Source: Streptomyces spinosus (GTDB lineage Bacteria; Actinomycetota; Actinomycetes; Streptomycetales; Streptomycetaceae). Taken from it: a DNA stretch of 64,000 bases. A program made the translations under genes and the position numbers. Positions within the stretch are counted from its first letter, which is position 1. Every line of letters starts with the position of its first letter. The notes below the pieces were generated by a model, which worked only from the letters and a program-made list of their open reading frames with translations, was not told the DNA's origin and ran no database searches. Shown in pieces: positions 48,614-59,587 of this stretch. Where the stretch lies: positions 186,001-250,000 of the forward strand of contig NZ_JAINRC010000010.1 in assembly GCF_020400655.1 (NCBI RefSeq), written 5' to 3'.

Positions 48614-49720
48614 GTGGCGGGCGCCGTGGGTGCGGTGCGGCGGGCCTGGGCGGGACCGTGCCGGGAACGGGACCTGGCCGTCCAGGCGGCGAAGGCGGCG
48701 CTGGCCGCGTGGGTGGCGTGGGCCGTGGCGGGCTGGTGGCTGCGGGCGCCGGTCGCGTTCGTCGCGCCGTGGGTGGCGGTCGTCCTGGTGGAGTCGACCG
48801 TGTACCGCTCGATCGCGCACGGCCTGCAACAGCTCGCGGCGATCGCGGCCGGCACGGTCGCGGCGACCGCGGTCGGACTGCTGATGCACAGCACGGTGGC
48901 CGCGATGGCGGTGGTGCTTCCCCTGGTGATGCTGCTGGGCCAGTGGCGCCGCCTGGGCAGTCAGGGCATCTACGCGGCCACGGGCGCCCTGTTCGTCCTG
49001 ACCAACGGGTCGGTCGCCGTCGCCACCTCCGCGGCCCGGCTCGGCGAGGCCCTGTTCGGGGCGGTGGTCGGCATCGCCGTGAACGCGCTGGTCCGGCCGC
49101 CGCTGTATCTGCGCGACACCCGTGCCGTCCTGCGGGACGCGACCGAGGAGGCCCACGACATCCTGCGGGACGTGGCCGACGGACTGGCGGCGAGCCGCTG
49201 GGACGCGGAGGAGGCCGACGCCTGGCACCAGCGCGCGCTGCGGCTGCACGGGCTCGTGGAGGAGGCCCGCTCGGCGGTCGAATGGAGCCGGGAGAGTCTG
49301 CGCGTCAACCTGCGCGGGCACCGCAAGCCGGCCCTGCCGCTGCCCGAGAAGGGGTACGACGACGCGCTGGTGGTGCTGGACTACGCGGCCGTGCACACCG
49401 CGGGGGTGACCCGCACGGTGCTGGAGGCCGCCGCCGAGGACCGCTCGGCGCCCCGGCCGCACCCGGGACTCGCCAAGCGGTACGCGGAGTTCCTGTGCGA
49501 GACCGCCCGCGCGCTGCGGCTCTACAGCCACAGCCGGTTCGGCGACGCGTGCGAGGACGAGCTGTCCGAGGCGGTGTCGCGGCTGCGGGACATCCTCGGC
49601 GAGCTGCGCCGGGACCTGGTCCGCTCCACGACGGACGACCCCGACGAGGTCGCCACCTACGGCGCGTTGCTGGCCCAGGCCCACCGGCTGGCCGACCAGT
49701 TGGCCGCCTCGGCCGGGTGA
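48614..49720 (+). CDS. FUSC-family (aromatic acid exporter-like) membrane protein
   Basis: A 368-residue protein with an N-terminal block of five to six helices (residues 20-150, AAKAALAAWVAWAVAGWW, MAVVLPLVMLLGQW) followed by a long cytosolic helical domain (170-365, RDATEEAHDILRDVADGLAASRW). This is the half-size FUSC/ArAE layout of exporters for aromatic acids. GTG at 48614 with GGAG four bases upstream is preferred over a GTG at 48572. Monocistronic. Confidence 0.82.
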   Translation: MAGAVGAVRRAWAGPCRERDLAVQAAKAALAAWVAWAVAGWWLRAPVAFVAPWVAVVLVESTVYRSIAHGLQQLAAIAAGTVAATAVGLLMHSTVAAMAVVLPLVMLLGQWRRLGSQGIYAATGALFVLTNGSVAVATSAARLGEALFGAVVGIAVNALVRPPLYLRDTRAVLRDATEEAHDILRDVADGLAASRWDAEEADAWHQRALRLHGLVEEARSAVEWSRESLRVNLRGHRKPALPLPEKGYDDALVVLDYAAVHTAGVTRTVLEAAAEDRSAPRPHPGLAKRYAEFLCETARALRLYSHSRFGDACEDELSEAVSRLRDILGELRRDLVRSTTDDPDEVATYGALLAQAHRLADQLAASAG

Positions 49721-49730
49721 GCGCGGCCGC

Positions 49731-50246
49731 TCACGCGCCGGGCGCCGGGTCACCCGGTTCGCGGATGCCGAACACGGCGCGGCCCACGGTGAGGACGCCG
49801 TCGGTCAGCGGCCGGCAGCGCACTCCCCCGCCGCCGCGCAGGGCGCGCTGGGCACCCGGGCCGAGGGTGGCGTCCATCCAGGCGCAGGGCCGGGCGGCGC
49901 TGCGCACCTGGAGTTCGACCGGTCCGGAACCGGAGTCCAGGAAGACGGTCCTGCCGATGAAGGCGTCGATGTCGACGCCGCGCAGCAGGACGTTGCGCCG
50001 GGTCCGCAGCAGGTCGGCCGGGTACGGTCCCGGCTGCGGCAGCCGCTCGGCGGCCATGAGGGTGATCGACGCGTTGCGGTGGGCGGGGTGGTTGAAGTAC
50101 CGGTCCCCGACGATGCCGAGGCCCGCGCGGACCTCGGCGCTCGGCACGAGTTCGCCGGGCGGCAGCTCGGGCGGGCCGTCGCCCGGCCGGCCCGCGAGGC
50201 GGTGCACCGGGGACACCAGCAGCTGGAGTATCTCGACATGCGGCAC
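49731..50246 (-). CDS. MOSC-domain protein
   Basis: A 171-residue single-domain MOSC protein. The N-terminal LLVSPVHRLAGRPGD and GIVGDRY regions and the conserved cysteine in RSAARPCAWMD, which in this family binds sulfur or the molybdenum cofactor, are present. Standalone MOSC proteins may carry reduced sulfur for metallocluster assembly. Convergent with the FUSC gene, 10 bp between stops. Confidence 0.85.
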   Translation of the reverse strand: MPHVEILQLLVSPVHRLAGRPGDGPPELPPGELVPSAEVRAGLGIVGDRYFNHPAHRNASITLMAAERLPQPGPYPADLLRTRRNVLLRGVDIDAFIGRTVFLDSGSGPVELQVRSAARPCAWMDATLGPGAQRALRGGGGVRCRPLTDGVLTVGRAVFGIREPGDPAPGA

Positions 50247-50307
50247 GCTCCGAGCCTAACCAGCGCCGGCCCGTGCCCGGTCCCCCGCGCCCGGCCGTCA
50301 CCGGGAG

Positions 50308-51204
50308 TCAGGACCGTGACGCCGTTCCGGAGCCGGGTGTCCGCAGCGCCTTCGCGTCCGGTGCGTCACCGGTGGCGAACTTCCGCAGCCCGTCCTGGGA
50401 GCCGTTGAAGCGGTCGTGGTCGCCGACCGTCGGGCCGCTGGAGGTGTACTGCCACATCGTGTACGACGTCCACCCGGCCGGCAGCGTCCCTGCCGTCGAG
50501 GCGTAGCGCGCGATCCACAGCGGGTTGGTCGCGCCGAAGCCGGCGTAGTCGCCGGTGCACTCGATCCACCAGTTGGTCGCGGTGTAGATGACCGCGTTCC
50601 GGCCGGTGCGGGACCTGTAGCGCTCCAGGAAGTCCCTGATCCAGCTGACCATGCCGCTCTTGGACTTGCCGTAGCAGGAGTCGCCGTACGGGTTCCACTC
50701 CATGTCGAGGGCGCCGGGGAGCGTCCGGGCGTCGTTCGACCAGCCGCCGCCGTGCTGCACGAACCAGTCGGCCTGGGCGGCGCCGCCGGCCGTGTCCGGT
50801 GTGGCGAAGTGGTAGGCGCCGCGCACCATGCCGACGTCGAACGAGCCGTCGTACTGCTGGGCGAAGTAGGGGTTGGTGTAGGACGTGCCCTCGGTGGCCT
50901 TGGTGTACGCCCACTTGGTGCCGCTCTTCCACAGCGACGGCCAGTCGACGTCGCGTTGGTGGCTGGAGACGTCCACGCCCTCGGTCTGGGAGGCGCGGGG
51001 GTCCGGGGGCGGTTCGCCGGACTCGCCGTCGTGGGCGAGGACGCCGATGCCCATGTAGGCGCTGCCGCGCACGGGCGCGCCCCCGGTCGTGTCGGACGCG
51101 GCCGGGGGGCCGGACAGGAACAGCAGCAGGCAGGTCAGGGCCCCGGTGAGGAACGGGCGGGACCGGCCACGGAAGCGGAATATTGGGATTCGCACGGGAT
51201 CCAT
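50308..51204 (-). CDS. Secreted GH25 lysozyme (cellosyl-like muramidase)
   Basis: A 298-residue exported protein with a basic N-terminus, hydrophobic core TGALTCLLLFLSG and a probable cleavage near PPAASD. The GH25 domain spans about 78-280: GVDVSSHQ, YTKATEG, and ALDMEWNPYGDSCYG, with catalytic acids D80 and the Asp-x-Glu pair in LDMEW, then LWIARYAS and TMWQYTSSG. It hydrolyses the beta-1,4 bond of peptidoglycan. ATG at 51204 is used; GTG two codons on is possible. Confidence 0.88.
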   Translation of the reverse strand: MDPVRIPIFRFRGRSRPFLTGALTCLLLFLSGPPAASDTTGGAPVRGSAYMGIGVLAHDGESGEPPPDPRASQTEGVDVSSHQRDVDWPSLWKSGTKWAYTKATEGTSYTNPYFAQQYDGSFDVGMVRGAYHFATPDTAGGAAQADWFVQHGGGWSNDARTLPGALDMEWNPYGDSCYGKSKSGMVSWIRDFLERYRSRTGRNAVIYTATNWWIECTGDYAGFGATNPLWIARYASTAGTLPAGWTSYTMWQYTSSGPTVGDHDRFNGSQDGLRKFATGDAPDAKALRTPGSGTASRS

Positions 51205-51288
51205 CCGATCCGTGGCCGGGTCCACGCGCACGTCGGACTGCGCCCAACGAGGCCGTCCGCGGCCGGTTTCAACCCGTGTGGGTGCCCG

Positions 51289-53151
51289 TCACCCCTCGAT
51301 GCGGTGCTGCGTCCAGAAGGAGGTCAGGTCCGTGCTCGTGGCCGCCTGGGCCGCCGCCTTGAACTCGGCCGTGGTGGACACGCCGTACCAGTGCGCGCTC
51401 GCGTAGTCCTTCAGCAGCTTGGCCATGGCGGTGTCCCCGAGGACGCGGCGCAGGTCGTGCAGGGCGCACTTGCCGTAGCCGTAGACGACGGTGGAGTAGC
51501 GGGAGGAGTGCGCGTCCCAGTACGCCATCGAGTTGGTGATCTTCTCGGCGCTGGAGGCCCAGGAGACGCCGCTCCAGCAGTTGGTCCCGGTCTTGCCCTG
51601 GGCGAGGTCGGTGGCGTAGTCGGTGAACGACTCGTCCAGCCAGGGGCTCGTGTACTCGTCGTCGCCGACGATGCCGTACCACCACTGGTGGGCGATCTCG
51701 TGGGTGAGCGCGGTGGTGCTGACCACGTCGAGGACGAAGCCGGGGTACTCCATGCCGCCGAACCAGTAGTTGTTGTCGATGACGGCGTCCAGCTCGCCGT
51801 ACGGGTAGGCGCCGAACCGGGAGGCGTGGGCGTCGACCGCGCTCTTGGCGGTGCTGAGCATCGACTGGGCGCTGGTGGAGCTGATCCCCGAGACGGAGTA
51901 GACGTTCACCGGGACGCCGGCGGCCGAGGTGCCGGAGATCTTGGTGAAGGGGCCCGCCGCCCAGGCGAAGTCACGGACCTTGGCGGCGGTGGCCGTGGTG
52001 ACGGTACGGCCGCTGGAGCCGGGCGTGTCCGTGGAGGTGCCGGTGGCCGGGACCAGCAGGGTGCTGGGGTGGTCCAGGGTGACCTTGAAGTCGGCGGCCA
52101 GGGAGTAGAAGGACTCGCCGTTGTCCGTGTACGGGTCCAGGTGCCAGCCGGCGCCGTCGCGGACGGCGAGGACGGGCAGGGCGTTGCCGACGAAGCTGAA
52201 CGCGCCGTCGTGGCCGAAGCGGTCGGCGCCGCTGGGCACGGTGATGTTGAGGTCGAAGCCGATGGTGGCGCTCTGCCCCTGGGCGAGCGGGCTCGGCAGG
52301 TCGATCTTCAGGGCGGTGCAGGCGACGGAGAGGGCGCCGGCGGTGCCGCCGGTGACGTTGCCGACCTTGACGGGCATCGCGTCGCAGCTGCCGTGGTAGT
52401 TGTCCCACAGCCTGAGGTAGACCTCGCCGAGCGCGGTGGCGGAGGCGTTGGTGAAGGTCACGCTCTCGCGCCCGGTCCAGACGGTGCCACTGTTGTCGCT
52501 GCTCAGGTTCACGGTGTACGACGGGGCCGCAGGGGTCCGTGCGGAGTCGGCCGGCGGTGGTGTGGTGCCGTCCGAGGTGTCGAGGGCGATGTCGTCCAGG
52601 ACGAAGCTCGTCTGGAGGCTGGAGTCCTCGGTGCCGGTGAAGGACAGGTTCACGGTCTGGCCGGCGAACGCGGACACGTCGATCGACTTCTTCACGTAGC
52701 CGGTGTTCTCGTCCAGGTTCGAGTAGGTGGCCAGCGTGGTGCCGCCGAGCTTGGCCGTGAGTTTGTCGTAGGCGGTGGAGGAGGTCGTCTCGGCGGTGTC
52801 GATGTGCAGCCAGAAGGTGAGGGTGGCGGCGCCGCATCCGGAGGGGACGGTCACGCTCTGGCTCAGGGTGTCGGTGCGGGTGCCGCCGACGCCGTCCAGC
52901 CAGGCGTAGGAACCGCCGCTGTGGGGGCTCTGCCCGGAGCGGCTCGTGATCACGGTGGAAGCGGACTGTGTCCACGGTGAAGTGCCGCTTTCGAAGCCGC
53001 CGTTGGCGACCACCTGCGCCGGGGCGCAGGCGGCGGCCACGGGGGTCGTGGCGGGCCGGGCGGCGGCGGGGGTGCCGGGGAGGATGAGGGCGGCCAGCGC
53101 GGCGGCGGTGACCGCGCCGACGCCGAGGGCCCTGTGGGGGGTCGGTCTCAC
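51289..53151 (-). CDS. Secreted M1-family aminopeptidase with N-terminal jelly-roll module
   Basis: A 620-residue exported protein. A signal peptide (residues 1-31, ALILPGTPAAA) is followed by a beta-sandwich module (about 45-190, NGGFESGTSPW, LTFWLHID, VNLSFTG) and then an M1 peptidase (about 205-620). Zinc ligands HEIAH and, 18 residues later, the Glu in WLDESF are intact. The exopeptidase motif is GGMEYPG rather than GAMEN. The start is GTG with AAAGGAG six bases upstream. It likely degrades extracellular peptides; the N-terminal module may bind carbohydrate or the cell surface (inference). Confidence 0.88.
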   Translation of the reverse strand: MRPTPHRALGVGAVTAAALAALILPGTPAAARPATTPVAAACAPAQVVANGGFESGTSPWTQSASTVITSRSGQSPHSGGSYAWLDGVGGTRTDTLSQSVTVPSGCGAATLTFWLHIDTAETTSSTAYDKLTAKLGGTTLATYSNLDENTGYVKKSIDVSAFAGQTVNLSFTGTEDSSLQTSFVLDDIALDTSDGTTPPPADSARTPAAPSYTVNLSSDNSGTVWTGRESVTFTNASATALGEVYLRLWDNYHGSCDAMPVKVGNVTGGTAGALSVACTALKIDLPSPLAQGQSATIGFDLNITVPSGADRFGHDGAFSFVGNALPVLAVRDGAGWHLDPYTDNGESFYSLAADFKVTLDHPSTLLVPATGTSTDTPGSSGRTVTTATAAKVRDFAWAAGPFTKISGTSAAGVPVNVYSVSGISSTSAQSMLSTAKSAVDAHASRFGAYPYGELDAVIDNNYWFGGMEYPGFVLDVVSTTALTHEIAHQWWYGIVGDDEYTSPWLDESFTDYATDLAQGKTGTNCWSGVSWASSAEKITNSMAYWDAHSSRYSTVVYGYGKCALHDLRRVLGDTAMAKLLKDYASAHWYGVSTTAEFKAAAQAATSTDLTSFWTQHRIEG

Positions 53152-53402
53152 ACGCTACTCCTTTGCGGCGGCCGGGGTCCGGCCTGCTCGAAGGACCGCC
53201 CGGCCGGCTGGGGTGCGCCGGGGCGGTCCGGGTGGGGCTTGCGCGATCGCTGTGCACAGGTGCGGCGCGCGCCCCTGTGGGTCGGGGCGCGGGCTGCCGA
53301 AAGAGTGACAGATTTGACCGGGTCATGCCAGAGCGGCGGCGGTGGCCCCGGGCGGGCCGTTGTGGGCGCCGCCCGCCGGTCCGCCGGCGGCGCCTGCCGG
53401 GA

Positions 53403-54059
53403 TCAGCGGGCGCGCAGCGTCATGAAGACGGCCCGCAGACGGGTGCCGTCCGGGCCCGGCCAGCCGGACGCCACATGCCCGAGGGCGCCCTGCGGCGGCA
53501 GCGGCGGGGTGCCGCCGCCGGGAGTGAGGACGCGGTGGACGTGCAGCGTCAGGCCACCGGGCACCGGGAGGCGGGTGCCGTCCTCGCCGTCGGACGGTTC
53601 GGGCGTGAAGGCGTCCGCGGCGAGGGCCGCGCCGTCGTAGGAGCGGGTCACCTCGTCGTCGGGGGTGTCCGTGACACTCTGGGCCATCGCCCGCGCCCTG
53701 CCCTCGATCAGCGCCAGCGCTTCGGTGACCAGCACCGGGTCGTGGCAGCCGTCGTACACCCAGCGCGTGCCCAGCACCCCATGCTCCGCGGTGCCGATCA
53801 GCGCGTGCTCGGCGCCCTCCAGCGGCGCCCCCCGGTAGGTGAGCGGTGCCAGGTAGGCCGTGCGCTCCGGGGTCGACGTGTCGGTGACCACCATGAACTC
53901 GATGCCGACCTCGCCCTCGGGATCGTCCAGCCGGAAGCCGCCGGACTTCTCCAGCACGGGGGCGTCCGGGCCGCCGCGGTACCAGGGGCGGCCGGGCAGC
54001 CAGTCGGCGAGCAGTTCGGTTTTGCCGGGCTCGAGGGTCGTGCGGTGGATGACGGCCAT
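53403..54059 (-). CDS. Maltokinase N-terminal cap-like protein
   Basis: A 218-residue protein opening MAVIHRTTLEPGKTELLADWLPGRPWY, followed by GGFRLDDPEGEVGIEFMVVTD, the pattern of the cap domain found in front of actinobacterial maltokinases and often encoded alone (annotated as branching-enzyme-like). No kinase domain follows. ATG at 54059 is chosen because the domain starts there. Role unclear, perhaps in glycogen/trehalose metabolism. The gap to the upstream gene and 53152-53402 show no gene. Confidence 0.75.
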   Translation of the reverse strand: MAVIHRTTLEPGKTELLADWLPGRPWYRGGPDAPVLEKSGGFRLDDPEGEVGIEFMVVTDTSTPERTAYLAPLTYRGAPLEGAEHALIGTAEHGVLGTRWVYDGCHDPVLVTEALALIEGRARAMAQSVTDTPDDEVTRSYDGAALAADAFTPEPSDGEDGTRLPVPGGLTLHVHRVLTPGGGTPPLPPQGALGHVASGWPGPDGTRLRAVFMTLRAR

Positions 54060-54245
54060 GCGGGTGGTTGCCTCCCGTTGCGCGGACGCGGACCCGCCCA
54101 GCCTTCCACACCCTCCCCGCCGGACACCGCCGGACCCAACCGGGCCCGGGAACCGGGCGGTTCCCGGGGTGAGGCGCGCATGGCGGTGCGCCACGCGTCC
54201 GAACGCCACCCCCGGGGGCCCCTTGAGGGTGCCGGGCGGGCGGGG

Positions 54246-55862
54246 TCAGCGCCCGTGCGTCCTTTCGAAGGCGGCGAAGGCGGCCTCCTGCCGCCATTCG
54301 AGGCGGGCCTTGGCGCTGTCGGCGAGCAGGTGCCGGCACGCCGCGCCGCGCACGGGCAGGCCGGGGCGCTCGGCCCGGCACGCCGGGACCGGCCGGTAGC
54401 CCTCGGCGGTGGGGTTGCCCTGCCACAGGCCGGCGCCCGGCAGGAAGGCGTACTCCAGGGAGGCGCGGGCGAGGTCCTTCAGCTCGGGGTAGCGCAGGCC
54501 GTAGGTGGCGGCGGCGTACTGGTACTCGTGGCTGACGTCGATCCGGGACACCCCGGGGTCGTCGGTGGCGAGGACGACCGGGACGCCGTAGCGGCGGTAG
54601 GTGGCGAAGGGGTGGTCGGCTCCCTTGACGCCGAGGATCTGGGCGTTGCTGGAGAAGGGGACCTCCACGGCCACCTGACGGTCCGCCATGGTGCGGGCGG
54701 TGCGCCGCCAGTCGTCCTCGTGGACCAGGTCGACGCCGTGCCCGACCCGTTCGGTGCGGGCGACGTCCACGGCCTGACGGATGTGGGACTTCAGGTCCGC
54801 CGGCTTGACCAGCCCGGGCCACAGCTCGCCCGCGTGCAGGGTGACGTGCGCCTTCGGGTACCGGGTGCGCAGGTAGCCGACCATGCGCATGTGCAGGCCG
54901 TAGTCGCGCAGGGAGGTGGCCGAGTCCTCGGGCTGGACGAGGTTGACGGCGACGAACCGCGGGTCGGCCTCGGCCAGCCGCAGGCCGAGGGCGAGCTGGG
55001 TGAAGACCCGCTCCGGCGCACTGCCCCGGGAGGCCTGGGAGATCCAGCGGACGGTGAGGCCGCACCCGGGCCGCGCCCGCGAGGTGCCGCACCGCTCGGT
55101 GGCGCGGAACTCGGCGTCGCCGTCGTCGGCCTCCTCGCGGGCCTGGGCGACCAGCTTGTCCAGCCTGCCGCCCGCGACCAGCCTGCGGTGCAGGGCCGCG
55201 AGGTCGTCGTCCCAGCCGACCTCGGCGGCGAGCTTCTTCGCGCCGTCGGAGGCCGGGGTGACCATCGTCTCCAGGTACGACTGGTTCTCGCGGACGACGG
55301 TGTCGGCGACCTGCGCGAGCAGCTTGCCCCGGTGCCGCCAGGTGACCTCGCCGAACCTGCCGAAGGTGTCGAAGAAGTGGTCGTGCCCGCTCTCGCCGGG
55401 CGGGAAGTCCTCCATGGACCAGGCGCGTACCAGCGCCTGGTGGAAGGCGCGGTCGGTGCGCGCGTCGGCGGCGGGCCGGGTTCCGGCGCCACAGGGCGGG
55501 GTGACCGCGGTCAGCGTCGCGGTGTCGACGCACAGCCCGTCCTCGGCGGCCAGCTCGATCAGGTACTCCGTGGACACCGCGCCGGAGAGGTGGTTGTGCA
55601 GGTCTCCGCCCTTGGGGAGCTGCCGGAAGAACTCCCGCAGGGCCGCGGGCCGGTCGTGGAGGGAGCGGAGACGGGCGTCCGTGCGCGCCTCCGCGGCGGT
55701 GACCTGCCGGGGCGGCGGTGCGGCGGGCCGGTGGTCCCGCCGCGCCGGCTGGGCCGCGGCCGGCAGGGCGGACAGCAGGGACAGGACACTGAGGGTGCCG
55801 AGTACGGCCGGAACGACCCGCCGGCCCAGGGCACTTCGACGTTGCGGACTCACAGGACGCAT
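54246..55862 (-). CDS. Secreted adenosine deaminase-family protein
   Basis: A 538-residue metal-dependent amidohydrolase. A signal peptide (about residues 1-38, VLGTLSVLSLLSALPAAAQ) shows export. Active-site motifs: DLHNHLSG (zinc His pair), TLHAGE (His and catalytic Glu), GHGVDL, and LATDDPGVS (Asp pair). The ~190-residue stretch between DLHNHLSG and HAGE matches the larger extracellular ADGF-like type. It would convert adenosine or a related nucleoside outside the cell. The ATG at 55862 directly precedes the signal peptide. Confidence 0.87.
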   Translation of the reverse strand: MRPVSPQRRSALGRRVVPAVLGTLSVLSLLSALPAAAQPARRDHRPAAPPPRQVTAAEARTDARLRSLHDRPAALREFFRQLPKGGDLHNHLSGAVSTEYLIELAAEDGLCVDTATLTAVTPPCGAGTRPAADARTDRAFHQALVRAWSMEDFPPGESGHDHFFDTFGRFGEVTWRHRGKLLAQVADTVVRENQSYLETMVTPASDGAKKLAAEVGWDDDLAALHRRLVAGGRLDKLVAQAREEADDGDAEFRATERCGTSRARPGCGLTVRWISQASRGSAPERVFTQLALGLRLAEADPRFVAVNLVQPEDSATSLRDYGLHMRMVGYLRTRYPKAHVTLHAGELWPGLVKPADLKSHIRQAVDVARTERVGHGVDLVHEDDWRRTARTMADRQVAVEVPFSSNAQILGVKGADHPFATYRRYGVPVVLATDDPGVSRIDVSHEYQYAAATYGLRYPELKDLARASLEYAFLPGAGLWQGNPTAEGYRPVPACRAERPGLPVRGAACRHLLADSAKARLEWRQEAAFAAFERTHGR

Positions 55863-56407
55863 GATCACGGAAAGATCACGGCGACACGCCCTGATCCGGC
55901 ACATCCCGGGCGGAGAGCACCCGACCGGGTGACGCACCGGCACACCGCCGGGCATCCGCCGGCCGGCACCCGGCGGGGCAGGCCGGCGAGGCGGAGACGA
56001 CGGCGAGGCAGGTCGCCGTCGTCCTCGGCGGTGCCGTCCGCCGCGGGCACGAAGCCGGCTTCCCCGGGCAGCCGGGCGCCGCCGGCCGGGCCGAGCGCCG
56101 ACCCGGCGGGCGGCGGGCGCCGGGCGCCGGTCCGCCGGCCGTACTGGACGGTGCCGCAGCCGCCGGCGTGATCCCGGCGCGGGTGGACCGGACGCCGTTC
56201 CAGCCGTGCGGGATGCCGGAGCACCCGTCCGGGCCGCAGGTGACGGTGCCCTCGTGGAGGGCGACGACGTGGCGTGCCGGTGATGCCGGCGAAAGGGACC
56301 GCGCCGGACGAGCCGCTCGCCCGGGGCCGCGGGGAATGCGTGGCGGATGCGGGGGTATTCGCGCTCCGACTTCGTACATCGGCGACCCATTCAGGGAGGC
56401 GGATCGC
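55863..56407. other. 545-bp region without a supportable gene
   Basis: Between the divergent adenosine deaminase and DUF5133-like genes. A minus-strand frame around 56170-56300 (HEGTVTCGPDGCSGIPHGW) looks weakly protein-like but has no start, RBS or continuation that I can defend. CGGCGAGGC(G/A)G-type short repeats occur at 55985-56010. Nothing else seen. Confidence 0.4.
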
Positions 56408-56773
56408 ATGCTCATGGCCCACCCCGCAGTACTGCAGGACCTCATCGCCCAGTACGAGGCCCTCACACTGCTCGGCGCCGAGGAGAGCACACCAGAGGCG
56501 CGGCAGCGGCTCGCGGACATCTCCTACACGCTGTGCGTGGCCACGGGCACCCGGGACGTCGACATGGCCCTCATCGCCGCCCGCCACCGCCTCTCCGGCG
56601 CCCGCCCGGAGGACGACTCGCTGCTCCAGACGTCGCTCCCGTCCGAGCCGGCGTCCGCGCTCCAGACGTCGCTCCCCTCCGAGCCGGCGTCCGCGCTCCA
56701 GACGTCGAGTACGCCTGAGCCGTCGTCCGTGCTCCCGGCGTCCGCCCCCGCGGAACAGGTGTCCGCGGTCTGA
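56408..56773 (+). CDS. DUF5133-like protein with C-terminal tandem repeats
   Basis: A 121-residue protein. Residues 1-74 match the DUF5133 type common in Streptomyces (MLMAHPAVLQDLIAQYEAL, LADISYTLCVATGTRDVDMALIAARH, in outline). From residue 73 onward a 12-residue unit LQTSLPSEPASA occurs twice and a third, degenerate copy follows, encoded by the 36-bp repeat at 56624-56731. The ATG at 56408 follows AGGGAGGCGGATCGC. Function unknown; the repeat tail is probably disordered. Confidence 0.8.
   Translation: MLMAHPAVLQDLIAQYEALTLLGAEESTPEARQRLADISYTLCVATGTRDVDMALIAARHRLSGARPEDDSLLQTSLPSEPASALQTSLPSEPASALQTSSTPEPSSVLPASAPAEQVSAV
56624..56731 (+). repeat. 36-bp coding tandem repeat, three copies
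   Basis: Copies start at 56624, 56660 and 56696 with CTCCAGACGTCG. The first two differ at one base (CTCCCGTCC versus CTCCCCTCC); the third diverges after 12 bases. The period is a multiple of three, so copy-number change keeps the reading frame. Confidence 0.93.
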
Positions 56774-56938
56774 GCCGGCCCCTCCCCGGGGCACGTCGCC
56801 GCCCCTCCCCCTGAACTCGTCGCGTCCCGCTTCTGGTCGGCGGGACCTACCGGACGGTATACAGGCCCGGTCGAACGCGCGCGGGCCGCTCTTTCGGTGG
56901 TGCCGCCGCGCGCCGCACCGGGCTCAGGGGGAGGACTC

Positions 56939-57853
56939 ATGGCGAACGGGATGCGTCCGGCGGGCGGGGGAGGCCGGCGGCGCAGCGCCGTGCTCGGAGC
57001 GGTACTGGGCGGCTGCGCCCTCGTGGCCGCCGGCACGGCACCGGCCGCGGCACACCCGGGCGGACCCGGCCGCGCGACCGCCTACGTCGCGCTCGGCGAC
57101 TCCTACACCTCCGGCCCGGGCATCCCCCGTCAGGTGGACGCCGGCTGCGCGCGCTCGGACCACAACTACCCCTCGCTCGTGGCCGGTCGGCGGCAGGTGG
57201 CCGCCTTCACGGACGTGAGCTGCGGCGGGGCGACGACCGCCGAGATGTGGCAGGCGCAGGGCACCAACCCGCCCCAGCTCGACGCCCTGGACCGGCACAC
57301 GGACCTGGTGACGGTGCAGATCGGCGGCAACGACGTCGGCTTCGGCTCCATCATCGCCACCTGCGCCCGCCTGGCCGCCCAGGACCCGGCGGGCAACCCC
57401 TGCGAGCGCTCCTACACGGCCTCCGGCCACGACGAGCTGGCGCTCACCATCGTGCGGACCGCGCCGAAGGTCGACCGCGTGCTGCGGGCCGTGCGCGCCC
57501 GGGCGCCGCACGCCCGGGTGCTCGTCGTCGGCTACCCGGACCTCCTGCCCGACGACGGCAGCGGCTGCTTCCCGCAAGTCCCCTTCGCGCAAGGGGACTT
57601 CGCCTATCTGCGGGACACCGGGAAACGGCTGAACCTCATGCTGCGGCTGGTGGCCGGCGTGAACCGGGCCGAGTACGTGGACACCTACGGACCCACGGTC
57701 GGCCACGACATGTGCAAGGCCCCGGCGGACCGCTGGATCGAGCCCCTGCAGCCGGCCTCCCCCGCCGCTCCGGCACACCCCAACGCCAAGGGCGAGGCCG
57801 CCATGGCCGAGGCCGTGCTGGACCGCCTGCACCGGGGACGCGGACGGGACTGA
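56939..57853 (+). CDS. Secreted SGNH/GDSL-family hydrolase
   Basis: A 304-residue exported esterase-like protein. The signal peptide spans about residues 1-38 (LGGCALVAAGTAPAAA). Block I ALGDSYTSGPG carries the catalytic Ser, block III IGGNDVGFG the Asn, and the C-terminal AHPNAKGEAA the catalytic His. Several Cys pairs (VDAGCARS, DVSCGG, TCARL, NPCERS, GSGCFP, HDMCKAP) agree with the disulfide-rich Streptomyces lipase type. GGGGGAGG precedes the ATG at 56939. Confidence 0.9.
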   Translation: MANGMRPAGGGGRRRSAVLGAVLGGCALVAAGTAPAAAHPGGPGRATAYVALGDSYTSGPGIPRQVDAGCARSDHNYPSLVAGRRQVAAFTDVSCGGATTAEMWQAQGTNPPQLDALDRHTDLVTVQIGGNDVGFGSIIATCARLAAQDPAGNPCERSYTASGHDELALTIVRTAPKVDRVLRAVRARAPHARVLVVGYPDLLPDDGSGCFPQVPFAQGDFAYLRDTGKRLNLMLRLVAGVNRAEYVDTYGPTVGHDMCKAPADRWIEPLQPASPAAPAHPNAKGEAAMAEAVLDRLHRGRGRD

Positions 57854-57946
57854 GCCGGGGACGCGGACAGCACCGGGCACGGGAGGCGGACGGTACCGGG
57901 GCGGTGGGGCGGTCCTCCGGGCCCGGGGGGCCGCCCCGCCGTCCGC

Positions 57947-59587
<1,641 letters not shown>

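Noticed and set aside
46294..48894. Minus-strand frame running over the P-type ATPase upstream of the ArsR gene
   Set aside because: The frame only becomes protein-like at the ArsR start; the upstream part is antisense to a complete ATPase.
55876..56520. Minus-strand frame containing HEGTVTCGPDGCSGIPHGW
   Set aside because: Looks briefly protein-like, but there is no plausible start and it runs antisense through the DUF5133-like gene.
56624..56731. Direct repeats that could suggest a CRISPR array
   Set aside because: The repeats are contiguous without spacers, have a 36-bp in-frame period and encode a protein tail.
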